A stretch of DNA of 64,000 bases. Origin: Novosphingobium sp. Its GTDB lineage: Bacteria > Pseudomonadota > Alphaproteobacteria > Sphingomonadales > Sphingomonadaceae. The DNA lies in NCBI GenBank assembly GCA_024236175.1, contig JACKKY010000001.1, positions 496,001 through 560,000 of the forward strand, read 5' to 3'. How positions within the stretch are numbered: position 1 is the first letter of the stretch; the number at the start of each line of letters is the position of its first letter. Shown here in pieces: positions 28,884 through 36,470 of this stretch. Position numbers and translations under genes: made by a program. The notes under the pieces were generated by a model. The model was not told where the DNA came from. It saw only the letters and a list, made by a program, of their open reading frames with translations, and did no database searches.

Positions 28884-28972
28884 ACTCTATCCCAAGGTCC
28901 CCAATGGGGACGGACTCACCAAATTTAGTCCTGCACGCGCATTAATCAATCCTGCCTTGTAGCACGCGAAAC

Positions 28973-28997
28973 TTGCGAAGGTCTGAAGCATTCGCAA
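28973..28997. repeat. inverted repeat between clpP and clpX
   Basis: TTGCGAA / TTCGCAA arms of 7 bp with an 11-base spacer, directly after the clpP stop (- strand). There is no T-tract, so it is more likely an RNA processing or attenuating hairpin, or an operator, than an intrinsic terminator. Confidence 0.35.
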
Positions 28998-28999
28998 AA

Positions 29000-29719
29000 T
29001 CAGTCCTTCTTGCCGTCCTTGGCATCGTCCTTCGCGTCGCCATCGGCCTGTTTCTCCGCGTCCGGGCGGCTCTCGAAGACCTTGTCGACAAGGCCGAATT
29101 TCAGCGCTTCGTCGGCTTCCAGGAAGGTATCGCGATCCATCGCCTTCTCGATCTCCTCGAGGCTCTGGCCGGTATATTTGACGTAAAGATCGTTCATCCG
29201 CGTGCGGATTCGCAGGATTTCGCGGGCCTGGATCTCGATATCCGACGCCATGCCGCGCGCACCGCCCGAAGGCTGGTGGACCATGATGCGCGAATTGGGC
29301 AGCGCGATGCGCATGCCGGGTTCGCCGGCCGCCAGCAGGAAACTGCCCATCGAGGCCGCCTGGCCGATGCACACGGTCGAAACGCGCGGGCGGATGTATT
29401 GCATGGTGTCGTGGATCGCCATGCCCGCCGTCACCACGCCGCCCGGCGAGTTGATGTACATCGAGATATCCTTCGAGGGATTCTCCGATTCGAGGAACAG
29501 CAGCTGGGCCACGATCAGCGAGGCCATGGTGTCCTCCACCTGCCCGGTGACGAAGACGATGCGCTCACGCAGGAGCCGCGAGAAGATGTCGAAGCTGCGC
29601 TCGCCGCGGCTGGTCTGCTCGACGACGACCGGCACCAGCGCGCCGGTCTCGGGGTCGGTGGTGAACTGCCCCTGGGTTCCAAATGCATTTGCGCCGGATT
29701 GGCCGAACAGATCGATCAT
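29000..29719 (-). CDS. clpP: ATP-dependent Clp protease proteolytic subunit ClpP
   Basis: 239-residue serine protease forming the proteolytic barrel partnered with ClpX. The catalytic Ser is in CIGQAASMGSFLL and His in IMVHQPSGGARG; the oligomer motif YINSPGGVVTAG is present. The N-terminus before residue 30 is longer than in E. coli, and the C-terminus carries a charged Asp/Lys-rich tail (DAKDDAKDGKKD). The frame extends to 29878, but ATG 29719, with AGAGGAAA just upstream, fits the family. Confidence 0.96.
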   Translation of the reverse strand: MIDLFGQSGANAFGTQGQFTTDPETGALVPVVVEQTSRGERSFDIFSRLLRERIVFVTGQVEDTMASLIVAQLLFLESENPSKDISMYINSPGGVVTAGMAIHDTMQYIRPRVSTVCIGQAASMGSFLLAAGEPGMRIALPNSRIMVHQPSGGARGMASDIEIQAREILRIRTRMNDLYVKYTGQSLEEIEKAMDRDTFLEADEALKFGLVDKVFESRPDAEKQADGDAKDDAKDGKKD

Positions 29720-29965
29720 GGATTTCCTCTTGTGAACTGTCGAGCCTATGTCGCTTGCCTTTTGCAGATGTTCAAGGCCGTTAACCGAAAGATCGTGCAA
29801 CCGATCCGCCGAGCCCCGCTTGACAGCCCCTTCGGGCCCGGCAGCAGCCGTTAACCAGTGCCGCCGCCGACGTGCCAAAACGCGACTCCCGGTTCACGCA
29901 AATGGAACCATGGGGCGGGTTGTGATTTCCTTTACATGACAAAGCGAACCAGAAAGGAGGCACCC

Positions 29966-30115
29966 ATGACTGCCTATCGATTTCGCAGCAGCCGCCCCCA
30001 TGAATGGATCATGCCGCGTCCCCATGTGGATGCGCACCAGCGTTTCCTGACTTACGGCCCGGTTCAGCCCATGGACCGTCCGAGCTTCTGGGACAGGCTT
30101 CTGGGCAGGCGCTGA
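29966..30115 (+). CDS. 49-residue basic/aromatic hypothetical protein
   Basis: Short ORF opposite in strand to the clpP/tig genes. ATG 29966 has one of the best Shine-Dalgarno sequences in the window (AAAGGAGG, 5 bases upstream). The product begins MTAYRFRSSRPHEWIMPRP and ends FWDRLLGRR: no membrane segment, no Cys, rich in Arg, Pro and aromatic residues. No family is recognised. The strong translation signal and isolated location between housekeeping genes argue for a real small protein. Confidence 0.5.
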   Translation: MTAYRFRSSRPHEWIMPRPHVDAHQRFLTYGPVQPMDRPSFWDRLLGRR

Positions 30116-30133
30116 ACAACAGGCCCGGCATGC

Positions 30134-30156
30134 GCGACCGACGGAAAGTCGGTCGC
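30134..30156. repeat. perfect hairpin between the small ORF and trigger factor gene
   Basis: GCGACCGAC / GTCGGTCGC, 9-bp perfect arms with a GGAAA loop, between convergent genes. No T-run follows on either strand. It may be a weak terminator or transcript-end stabiliser. Confidence 0.4.
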
Positions 30157-30200
30157 CGCCGGAGCCCGGTTCCACCGATTTGAAGAGTAACTGCCGCCCG

Positions 30201-31775
30201 CTATTCCGATTTGGCCGCGGGCTTTTTCGCCGGAGCCTTCTTGGCTGCCGGCTTCTTGGCCGCAGGCTTCTTCGCCGGAGCGTCACCATCGGCCTTGGAT
30301 GCGGCCGCTTTCTTGGCCGGTGCCTTCTTGGCGGCCGGCTTCTTCTCGTCAGCCGCTGCGTCTGCCTTCTTGGCCGGGGCCTTCTTCGCCGCCGGCTTCT
30401 TGGCGGCGGGCTTCTTCGCCGCAGGCTTGGCCGGCGTTTCGCCCTCATCGGCCTCGATCGCCGCCTGCAATTCGTCGCGGCTGACCTCGCGCTCGGTCAC
30501 TTCGGCCTGCTCGATCAGGAAATCGACAACCTTGTCCTCGTAAAGGGGCGCGCGCAGCTGGGCGGCGGCCATCGGATCGTTCTGGACATATTCGAAGAAG
30601 CGTTCGCGATCCTCGGGGCGGTACTGCTGCGCCGCCTGCTGGAGCAGCATCTGCATTTCCTGCTGCGAGACTTCGACCTTGTTCGCCTGACCGATTTCGG
30701 AGAGCAGCAGGCCGAGACGCACGCGACGCACGGCGATCGAGCGGTAATCGTCCTTTTCGTCTTCCAGTTCCTTGAGCGCGGCTTCCGGATCCTCTTCGTG
30801 ACCGGCTTCATGGGTGAGCTGCGCCCAGATCTGTTCGAATTCGGCCTCGACCATGGAGGGCGGCACGTCGAAATCGTGGCCGGCGGCAAGCTGGTCGAGC
30901 AGCGCGCGCTTCATTTGGGTGCGCGTGAGACCGGCGGTTTCCTGCTCAAGCTGGCCGCGCAACAGGTTGCGCAACTGCTCGAGGCTTTCCAGGCCGAGAT
31001 TCTTTGCGAAATCGTCGTCGACGGTGGTTTCGGTCGGGACTTTCACCGCGTGGACGGTGATGTCGAAAGTCGCTTCCTTGCCCTTGAGGTTCTCGGCCGG
31101 ATACTCTTCCGGGAAGGTCACGCTGATCTGCTTCTCGTCGCCGGCCTTAACGCCCACGAGCTGTTCCTCGAAGCCCGGAATCAGGCGCCCTGCGCCGATC
31201 TCGATCGCCTGGTCCTCGGCCTTGCCGCCCTCGAATTCCACACCGTCGAGCTTGCCGACGAAATCGCAGACGACCTGGTCGCCTTCTGCGGCCTTCTTCG
31301 TCTTGGCGCCGTCCTTGAAGCTCTTCTGCTGCGAAGCGAGGCGCTGGACAGCCTCGTCCACCTCCTCTTCGCTGACCGGCACCACCAGCTTCTCGAGCTT
31401 CAGGCCTTCCAGGGACGGCGCGGAAATCTTCGGCAGGACCTCAAGGCTGACGGAAAGCTCGGCATCCTTGCCTTCCTCATAGCCTTCGCCGAGCTCGATC
31501 TGCGGCTGCATCGCCGGGCGCAGTTCATTGTCGGTCACCAGCTTGTCCATCGCCTCGCGAATCGAGGTATTGAGCGCGTCCTGGTGAAGCGCCGGTCCGT
31601 GCATTTTCTTGATGAGATTTGCCGGCACCTTTCCCGGGCGGAATCCGGGCATGCGAACCTGCGGAGCGATCTTGCGGACTTCGCCTTCGATCCGCTCGGA
31701 AATGTCCTTTGCGAGAATCGTGACGGAATATGCCCGCTTGAGGCCCTCATTGGCGGTTTCGACGATTTGCATCAC
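30201..31775 (-). CDS. tig: trigger factor with a histone-H1-like lysine/alanine/proline tail
   Basis: 524-residue ribosome-associated chaperone and peptidyl-prolyl isomerase. The ribosome-binding domain contains the signature FRPGKVPANLI (GFRxGxxP); a FKBP-type PPIase domain (about 150-240, EGDQVVCDFVGKLDG) follows, and then the helical chaperone arms. The first about 446 residues match normal trigger factors (E. coli 432). The last about 78 residues (447-524) are an added low-complexity tail built of PAAKK and APAKK units, strongly basic. ATG 31772 or the preceding GTG 31775 may be the start. It is first in the tig-clpP-clpX cluster. Confidence 0.95.
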   Translation of the reverse strand: MMQIVETANEGLKRAYSVTILAKDISERIEGEVRKIAPQVRMPGFRPGKVPANLIKKMHGPALHQDALNTSIREAMDKLVTDNELRPAMQPQIELGEGYEEGKDAELSVSLEVLPKISAPSLEGLKLEKLVVPVSEEEVDEAVQRLASQQKSFKDGAKTKKAAEGDQVVCDFVGKLDGVEFEGGKAEDQAIEIGAGRLIPGFEEQLVGVKAGDEKQISVTFPEEYPAENLKGKEATFDITVHAVKVPTETTVDDDFAKNLGLESLEQLRNLLRGQLEQETAGLTRTQMKRALLDQLAAGHDFDVPPSMVEAEFEQIWAQLTHEAGHEEDPEAALKELEDEKDDYRSIAVRRVRLGLLLSEIGQANKVEVSQQEMQMLLQQAAQQYRPEDRERFFEYVQNDPMAAAQLRAPLYEDKVVDFLIEQAEVTEREVSRDELQAAIEADEGETPAKPAAKKPAAKKPAAKKAPAKKADAAADEKKPAAKKAPAKKAAASKADGDAPAKKPAAKKPAAKKAPAKKPAAKSE

Positions 31776-31830
31776 TTGTGAAGCCTTCCCTGACTAGCTG
31801 ACATCGTCACCGCGGGCGGTGGGGCAGAAC

Positions 31831-31915
31831 TGGTGCGGGCGAAGGGACTCGAACCCCCACATCTTGCGATACTGGAACCTAAATCCAGCGCGTCTACCAG
31901 TTCCGCCACGCCCGC
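31831..31915 (-). tRNA. tRNA-Leu (anticodon TAG)
   Basis: Cloverleaf read on the minus strand: acceptor GCGGGCG pairs with CGCCCGC, the discriminator A is followed by encoded CCA, the anticodon arm is CTGGA-TTTAGGT-TCCAG (anticodon TAG), a long variable arm of class II type is present, and the T-arm is GGGGG-TTCGAGT-CCCTT-like. It decodes CUA and, by wobble, other CUN codons. Confidence 0.95.
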
Positions 31916-32042
31916 AGACGAAGCCTGAATACCAAGGGACAGGCCCTTAGAAGCACAAGCGAAAAAGGGCAAGTTTCCCGGGTTGCGCCCAAAGCCCGCA
32001 ATGCCCAAGTGGAAACTCTGGGTAAGGAAAGATTTGACGGAC

Positions 32043-32213
32043 ATGGCTACTCAACCAGATACACCGCCGAACCGGATCGAGCCACAATCGCCGCCGGAGG
32101 CGCCGCCGCAGCCGGCCGAGCCGGAACCGATGCACCCCGACGAGACGCCGCCGCTGTCTCCCGACATCGACGAACCGGGCATCGGGCCGGACGAGCAGCC
32201 TACTCCGCTGTAA
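32043..32213 (+). CDS. small proline-rich acidic hypothetical protein (56 aa)
   Basis: 56-residue ORF, nearly one third proline with many Glu/Asp (for example PPEAPPQPAEPEPMHPDE). No hydrophobic segment, so probably disordered. AAGGAAA lies about 12 bases before ATG 32043, a long spacing; an upstream in-frame start at 31983 gives 76 residues. It converges with sppA, overlapping its last bases by 14. No family recognised; coding status is moderately supported by codon pattern. Confidence 0.45.
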   Translation: MATQPDTPPNRIEPQSPPEAPPQPAEPEPMHPDETPPLSPDIDEPGIGPDEQPTPL

Positions 32214-34101
32214 GCCCGAAACGGCGGGCGATCGCGGCCAGGAACGACTGTCTCGCGCTACGGTCTCGAGCGGTTTCACGATCGGGGGAACACTCCAGGC
32301 AATAGGCCTGCAGGCCGCGCGTGCCGGTGATCCTGTCGACATCGGCGAGCAGCCGTGCCGCCAGCGCGTCCTGGCGCCCCGCGGCCATCGCCGCCCAATC
32401 GAAACCGCGCCCGATCACGTCGCCTTCCTCCGCCTCGCTGCCGCGCATGCGCTGGAGCAAGGTGGCGAACGGATCGGCGCCGTCGCCCAGATAGACGGCA
32501 TGCCAGTCGCCGTCCTCCAGCTTCGCAGCCTTGGCCGCATAGGCCAGCGCGTCGTCCAGCCCCCCGAACTGGTCCACCAGGCCGAGCTGCCGAGCGGTGC
32601 CGCCGTCCCACACCCGCCCCTGGCCGATCCGGTCGACCTGCTCGGCCGACTTGCCGCGCGACTTGCCGACCAGCGAGAGGAAGCGCGAATAGGCGCTTTC
32701 GACATTGGCCTGGATCATCCCCGACACTTCCGGAGCAAGCCCGCCGATCAGGTCCGGCTGGCCGGAAAGCGGCGTCGTCTTCACGCCGTCGGTGGTGACA
32801 CCGATGTCCGACAGGGCGCGTTCGAAGCTGGGCACCACGGCGAACACGCCGATCGAACCGGTTATCGTGCCCGGCTCGGCGAAAATCCGGCTGGCGGGCA
32901 TCGCCACCCAATAGCCGCCGCTGGCGCCGAGATTCGCCATCGACGCGATCACCGGGATATCCTGCTTACGGTGCCGCTCTATCGCCGCGCGGATCTGCTC
33001 GGAGGCCATCATCGAACCGCCCGGCGAATCGATCCTCACGACAAGGGCCGCGAAATCGGCTTCCAGCGCGTCGTCCAGCAGCCTTGCGATGCGATCGCCC
33101 CCCGCAAGCCCGGGACCGGCATCGCCGTCGACGATCTCGCCGGCAATGGTGACCACGCCGATCGCCTTGCCGGGCTTCTTCGGCTTGTTGGCGGCAAGCC
33201 ATGTATCGAATCGGGTATGCGCGAAACTGCCGGGGACGGAATTGCCGCCATCCTCGCCCACCAGTTCGGCCACCCTTTCGCCGAATTCGGTCTCGTCCCC
33301 GATCTTGTCCACGAGATGCGCCGCTTGCGCGGCCTTGGCAGCGTCGCCGCCCGATGCCTGCAGCCAGCCGACCGGATCGGTGCTGACCAGCGCGATGTCG
33401 GCCTTGGGCCGTGCCTTGGCGACATCCGCCTTCCAGCCGTCCCACAAGGCGCCGTAGAGCGCCTTGCTGGCCTCGCGCGCTTCGGGAGACTGGTCGTTGC
33501 GGACCCAGGGTTCGACCGCGCTCTTGAAAGTGCCGACGCGGAACACGTGGGCGGTGACTTTCAGCTTTTCGAGGAGGCGGCCGTAATAGAGATTGTTGCC
33601 GCCCGTCCCGGCGATAAAGGCGCCGCCCAGCGGGTGGACCCACACTTCGCTGGCATGGGCCGCCAGCAGCACGCCGTCGTCGCCGTAGTAGCTGGCATAG
33701 GCGAGCACGGGCTTTTTCGCCGCACGCACTTCGTCCAGAGCCGCGCCGACATCCTGCAGGTGCACCATCCCGCCGCCCATGAAGCGCGAGAGGTCCAGCA
33801 CCACGGCCTTGATGCGGTCGTCCTTCGCGGCCGCGCGCAGCGCCCGGACGACATCGCGCGAGCTGTATTCGGCGAGAGGCGCCTCGCTGGCGATGAGGAA
33901 CTCGAGCGGATCGGGCAGCGAGGGTTCCTCGACGATCACGCCGTCGAGGCTGAGCAGCAGCGCCCCCTCCTTCACCGAGCCGACACTGGGCCGCACGGTA
34001 AGCGCCGCATAGAGCACCATGAAGAACAGCAGCAGGAACAGGAGCGCCAGCCCGTCCTTCAGCGCCACCAGAAGCTTCCAGACCTTGCGCGCAAAAATCA
34101 T
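32200..34101 (-). CDS. sppA: signal peptide peptidase SppA, 67K type
   Basis: 633-residue membrane-anchored serine protease of the duplicated (long) SppA type. An N-terminal membrane helix lies at about residues 15-40 (LALLFLLLFFMVLYAAL). The catalytic dyad is split between repeats: Lys in GTFKSAVEPW in the first half and Ser in NLGASGGYWVAMP in the second. It digests cleaved signal peptides in the inner membrane. RIDSPGGSMMASE in the second half is a ClpP-fold motif. Divergent from pyrB; overlaps the small proline-rich ORF at its 3' end. Confidence 0.95.
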   Translation of the reverse strand: MIFARKVWKLLVALKDGLALLFLLLFFMVLYAALTVRPSVGSVKEGALLLSLDGVIVEEPSLPDPLEFLIASEAPLAEYSSRDVVRALRAAAKDDRIKAVVLDLSRFMGGGMVHLQDVGAALDEVRAAKKPVLAYASYYGDDGVLLAAHASEVWVHPLGGAFIAGTGGNNLYYGRLLEKLKVTAHVFRVGTFKSAVEPWVRNDQSPEAREASKALYGALWDGWKADVAKARPKADIALVSTDPVGWLQASGGDAAKAAQAAHLVDKIGDETEFGERVAELVGEDGGNSVPGSFAHTRFDTWLAANKPKKPGKAIGVVTIAGEIVDGDAGPGLAGGDRIARLLDDALEADFAALVVRIDSPGGSMMASEQIRAAIERHRKQDIPVIASMANLGASGGYWVAMPASRIFAEPGTITGSIGVFAVVPSFERALSDIGVTTDGVKTTPLSGQPDLIGGLAPEVSGMIQANVESAYSRFLSLVGKSRGKSAEQVDRIGQGRVWDGGTARQLGLVDQFGGLDDALAYAAKAAKLEDGDWHAVYLGDGADPFATLLQRMRGSEAEEGDVIGRGFDWAAMAAGRQDALAARLLADVDRITGTRGLQAYCLECSPDRETARDRSARQSFLAAIARRFGLTAE

Positions 34102-34200
34102 GTGGACCCCATGGTTTGGTGGCGACTTCCTTAGCCGCTGCGCGGTTTCGAGGCAAAGTGCTTGAGCATTGCGCGATGCTGCCCTAAGGCGCTGTCTTCA

Positions 34201-35181
34201 ATGACATCGCTAGTAGCTTCCTATCCGGCGGGTTCGGCGGCCTTTCCGCACCGCGGGCTGGTCGGCATCGCCGGGCTGGCACCCCACGAGATTCTTTTCC
34301 TGCTCGAGGAGGCGGAGCAATGGGTGAAGCTCAACCGCCTGCCGCAGAAGCATGACAACCGCCTGGCGGGCCTCACGATCATCAACGCCTTCTTCGAGAA
34401 TTCGACGCGGACCCTGCTGAGTTTCGAGATCGCCGGCAAGCGCCTCGGCGCCGACGTCGTCAACATGCAGGCCGCCCAGTCCAGCATCAAGAAGGGCGAA
34501 ACGCTGATCGACACGGCGATGACGCTCAACGCCATGCATGCCGATGCGATCGTGATCCGCCACGGCAGCTCCGGCGCGGTGCAGCTCATCGCCGACAAGG
34601 TCAGCTGCCCGGTGCTCAACGCCGGCGACGGCCAGCACGAGCATCCCACGCAGGCGCTGCTGGATGCGCTGACGATCCGTCACGCCAAGAAGGAATTCAA
34701 CGGGCTGAAAGTCACGATCTGCGGCGACATCCTGCACAGCCGCGTCGCCCGGTCCAACGTACTGTGCCTGACGGCGCTCGGCGCCGAGGTGCGGCTGTGC
34801 GCGCCGCCCGCGCTGATGCCGGCGGAAGTCGAGCAGATGAAGGTTGCGCCTTTCCTCGATTTCGACGCCGCGCTCGAAGACGCCGACGTGGTCATGATGC
34901 TGCGCCTGCAGATGGAGCGGATGCAGGGCCAGTTCATCCCTTCGCCGCGCGAATACCATCACCTCTACGGTTTGACGCCCGAGAGGCTGGCCAAGGCGAA
35001 GCCCGATGCGCTGGTGATGCATCCCGGCCCGATGAACCGGGGCGTGGAGATCGACAGCAACGTCGCCGACATGGCCGACCGCTCGCTGATCACCCGGCAA
35101 GTCGAGATGGGCGTCGCGATCCGCATGGCCTGCCTCGACGTGCTGACCCGCAAGGTGCGCGGCGTGGAGGGCTGGACATGA
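34201..35181 (+). CDS. pyrB: aspartate carbamoyltransferase catalytic subunit
   Basis: 326-residue enzyme joining carbamoyl phosphate and aspartate in pyrimidine synthesis. The carbamoyl-phosphate loop FFENSTRT, the HPTQALLDALT block and HPGPMNRG are all visible. The frame is open to 34162, but ATG 34201 gives a normal length. No pyrI regulatory gene is adjacent. The stop overlaps the start of the following dihydroorotase-like gene, as in bacteria whose ATCase forms a complex with a dihydroorotase or pseudo-dihydroorotase. Confidence 0.96.
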   Translation: MTSLVASYPAGSAAFPHRGLVGIAGLAPHEILFLLEEAEQWVKLNRLPQKHDNRLAGLTIINAFFENSTRTLLSFEIAGKRLGADVVNMQAAQSSIKKGETLIDTAMTLNAMHADAIVIRHGSSGAVQLIADKVSCPVLNAGDGQHEHPTQALLDALTIRHAKKEFNGLKVTICGDILHSRVARSNVLCLTALGAEVRLCAPPALMPAEVEQMKVAPFLDFDAALEDADVVMMLRLQMERMQGQFIPSPREYHHLYGLTPERLAKAKPDALVMHPGPMNRGVEIDSNVADMADRSLITRQVEMGVAIRMACLDVLTRKVRGVEGWT

Positions 35182-36431
35182 GCATCGCTCCGCCCCTCGT
35201 CATCGCCAACGGGCGGCTGGTCCTCCCCGAAGGCGAGCCGGCGAAAGGGTCGGTGCGCTGCGAAGGCGGCCGCATCGCCGCGATCGGGGACATCGCGCCC
35301 GAGCCGGGAGATGCGGTGGTGGATGCGAACGGCGCGCTCATCGCCCCGGGGCTCGTCGACCTGGGCGTTTTTGCGATCGACAAGCCGGCTTTCCATTTCG
35401 GCGGGATCACCCGGGCTGCGCTGATGCCCGACCAGTCCCCTCCTCTCGACTTTCCCGCGCGGGTGCGTTTCGCCGCGCAATCGGGCAAGCCAGACTTCTG
35501 GGTGCATCCGCTGGCCGCCGCGACGGTTGCCCTCGGCGGCGAACAGCTCGCCGAAATCGCGCTGATGCTGGACGCCGGCGCGAGAGGTGTCGCGACCGGC
35601 CGGCGCTGGGTCGCGGATTCGGGCACGATGCTGAGGATCATGCAGTATGCGGCGATGCTCGGCCTGCCGGTCGTCTCGCATGCGGAAGACGGCGGCCTGT
35701 CCGGCCATGCGGTTGCGACGGCGGGCGAGATGGCGACCCGGCTGGGCCTGCCCTCGGCCCCGGCGGAAGCAGAAGCGCTGGCAGTCGCCCGCGACATCGC
35801 GTTGGCCGAAATGTCCGGGGCTCGGTTGCATTTCCGCCAGGTGACGACGGGTGCGGCCCTGGCGCTGGTGCGCGCCGCCAAGGCACGGGGCGTTCCGGTG
35901 ACGGCCGGCGTCACCCCGGCCCATTTCATGCTTTCGGACCTCGCCCTCGCCGATTTCCGCACCTTCATGCGCATGTCGCCGCCGCTGCGCCCGGAATCAG
36001 ACCGCAAGGCGGTGCTGGAAGCCGTCGCCGACGGCACGATAGACGTCATCTCGTCGGGCCACGACCCGCGCGGCCCGGAAGACAAGCGCCTGCCCTTCGC
36101 CGATGCCGAGCCCGGCATGGCCGGAGCCGAGACGCTCCTGCCGCTCACGCTCAACCTCGTGCGCGACGGCGTGATCGACATGACCCGCGCCTTCGACCTT
36201 CTAGCGGGCCGGCCTGCGGCGATCCTCGATGTCAAAGCGGGAAAGCTCGCCGTGGGCGCAGAGGCCGACATCGCCCTGGTCGACCCCGACCAGCCCTGGA
36301 TCGTCGATTCCGACAAGATGGCCGCCGCCGCCGGCAACACGCCGTTCGACAAGCAGCCGGTGCAAGGCCGCGTGCTCGCCCTGTTCAAGGGCGGCGCGCA
36401 GGTCTGGGCAAAGAAAAAGGCCCCCGCCTGA
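35178..36431 (+). CDS. pyrX: dihydroorotase-like protein lacking metal ligands (PyrX/PyrC' type)
   Basis: 417-residue amidohydrolase-fold protein homologous to dihydroorotase. Key residues of active enzymes are missing: the strand-1 DxHxH is DLGVF (residues 61-65), the HxST block is RQVTTGAA, and the DHAPH block is SSGHDPRG. SHAEDGGLSG is retained. This pattern matches the non-catalytic PyrC' / PyrX subunits that stabilise PyrB dodecamers in some bacteria. ATG 35178 overlaps the pyrB stop, supporting a stoichiometric complex. A catalytic dihydroorotase should be encoded elsewhere. Automatic annotation would probably call it pyrC. Confidence 0.85.
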   Translation: MSIAPPLVIANGRLVLPEGEPAKGSVRCEGGRIAAIGDIAPEPGDAVVDANGALIAPGLVDLGVFAIDKPAFHFGGITRAALMPDQSPPLDFPARVRFAAQSGKPDFWVHPLAAATVALGGEQLAEIALMLDAGARGVATGRRWVADSGTMLRIMQYAAMLGLPVVSHAEDGGLSGHAVATAGEMATRLGLPSAPAEAEALAVARDIALAEMSGARLHFRQVTTGAALALVRAAKARGVPVTAGVTPAHFMLSDLALADFRTFMRMSPPLRPESDRKAVLEAVADGTIDVISSGHDPRGPEDKRLPFADAEPGMAGAETLLPLTLNLVRDGVIDMTRAFDLLAGRPAAILDVKAGKLAVGAEADIALVDPDQPWIVDSDKMAAAAGNTPFDKQPVQGRVLALFKGGAQVWAKKKAPA

Positions 36432-36446
36432 ACAGGAGGGGGCCCA
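36410..36446 (-). terminator. Rho-independent terminator for the SPOR lipoprotein operon
   Basis: Read on the minus strand: GGCCCCCTCCT / AGGCGGGGGCC (36434-36444 and 36419-36429, one mismatch) with a 4-base loop, followed by TTTTTCTTT (36410-36418). It lies just past the stop at 36471 and overlaps the 3' end of the convergent dihydroorotase-like gene. Confidence 0.85.
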
Positions 36447-36470
36447 AGTCTGGAAGAGAAGGTTTTGGGC

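Noticed and set aside
28973..28997. Intrinsic terminator after clpP
   Set aside because: The hairpin lacks a T-run on the transcribed strand, so it is listed only as an inverted repeat.
30220..31750. Long plus-strand frames opposite the trigger factor gene
   Set aside because: They mirror the codon pattern of tig on the other strand, with low-complexity translations; typical antisense shadows of GC-rich coding DNA.
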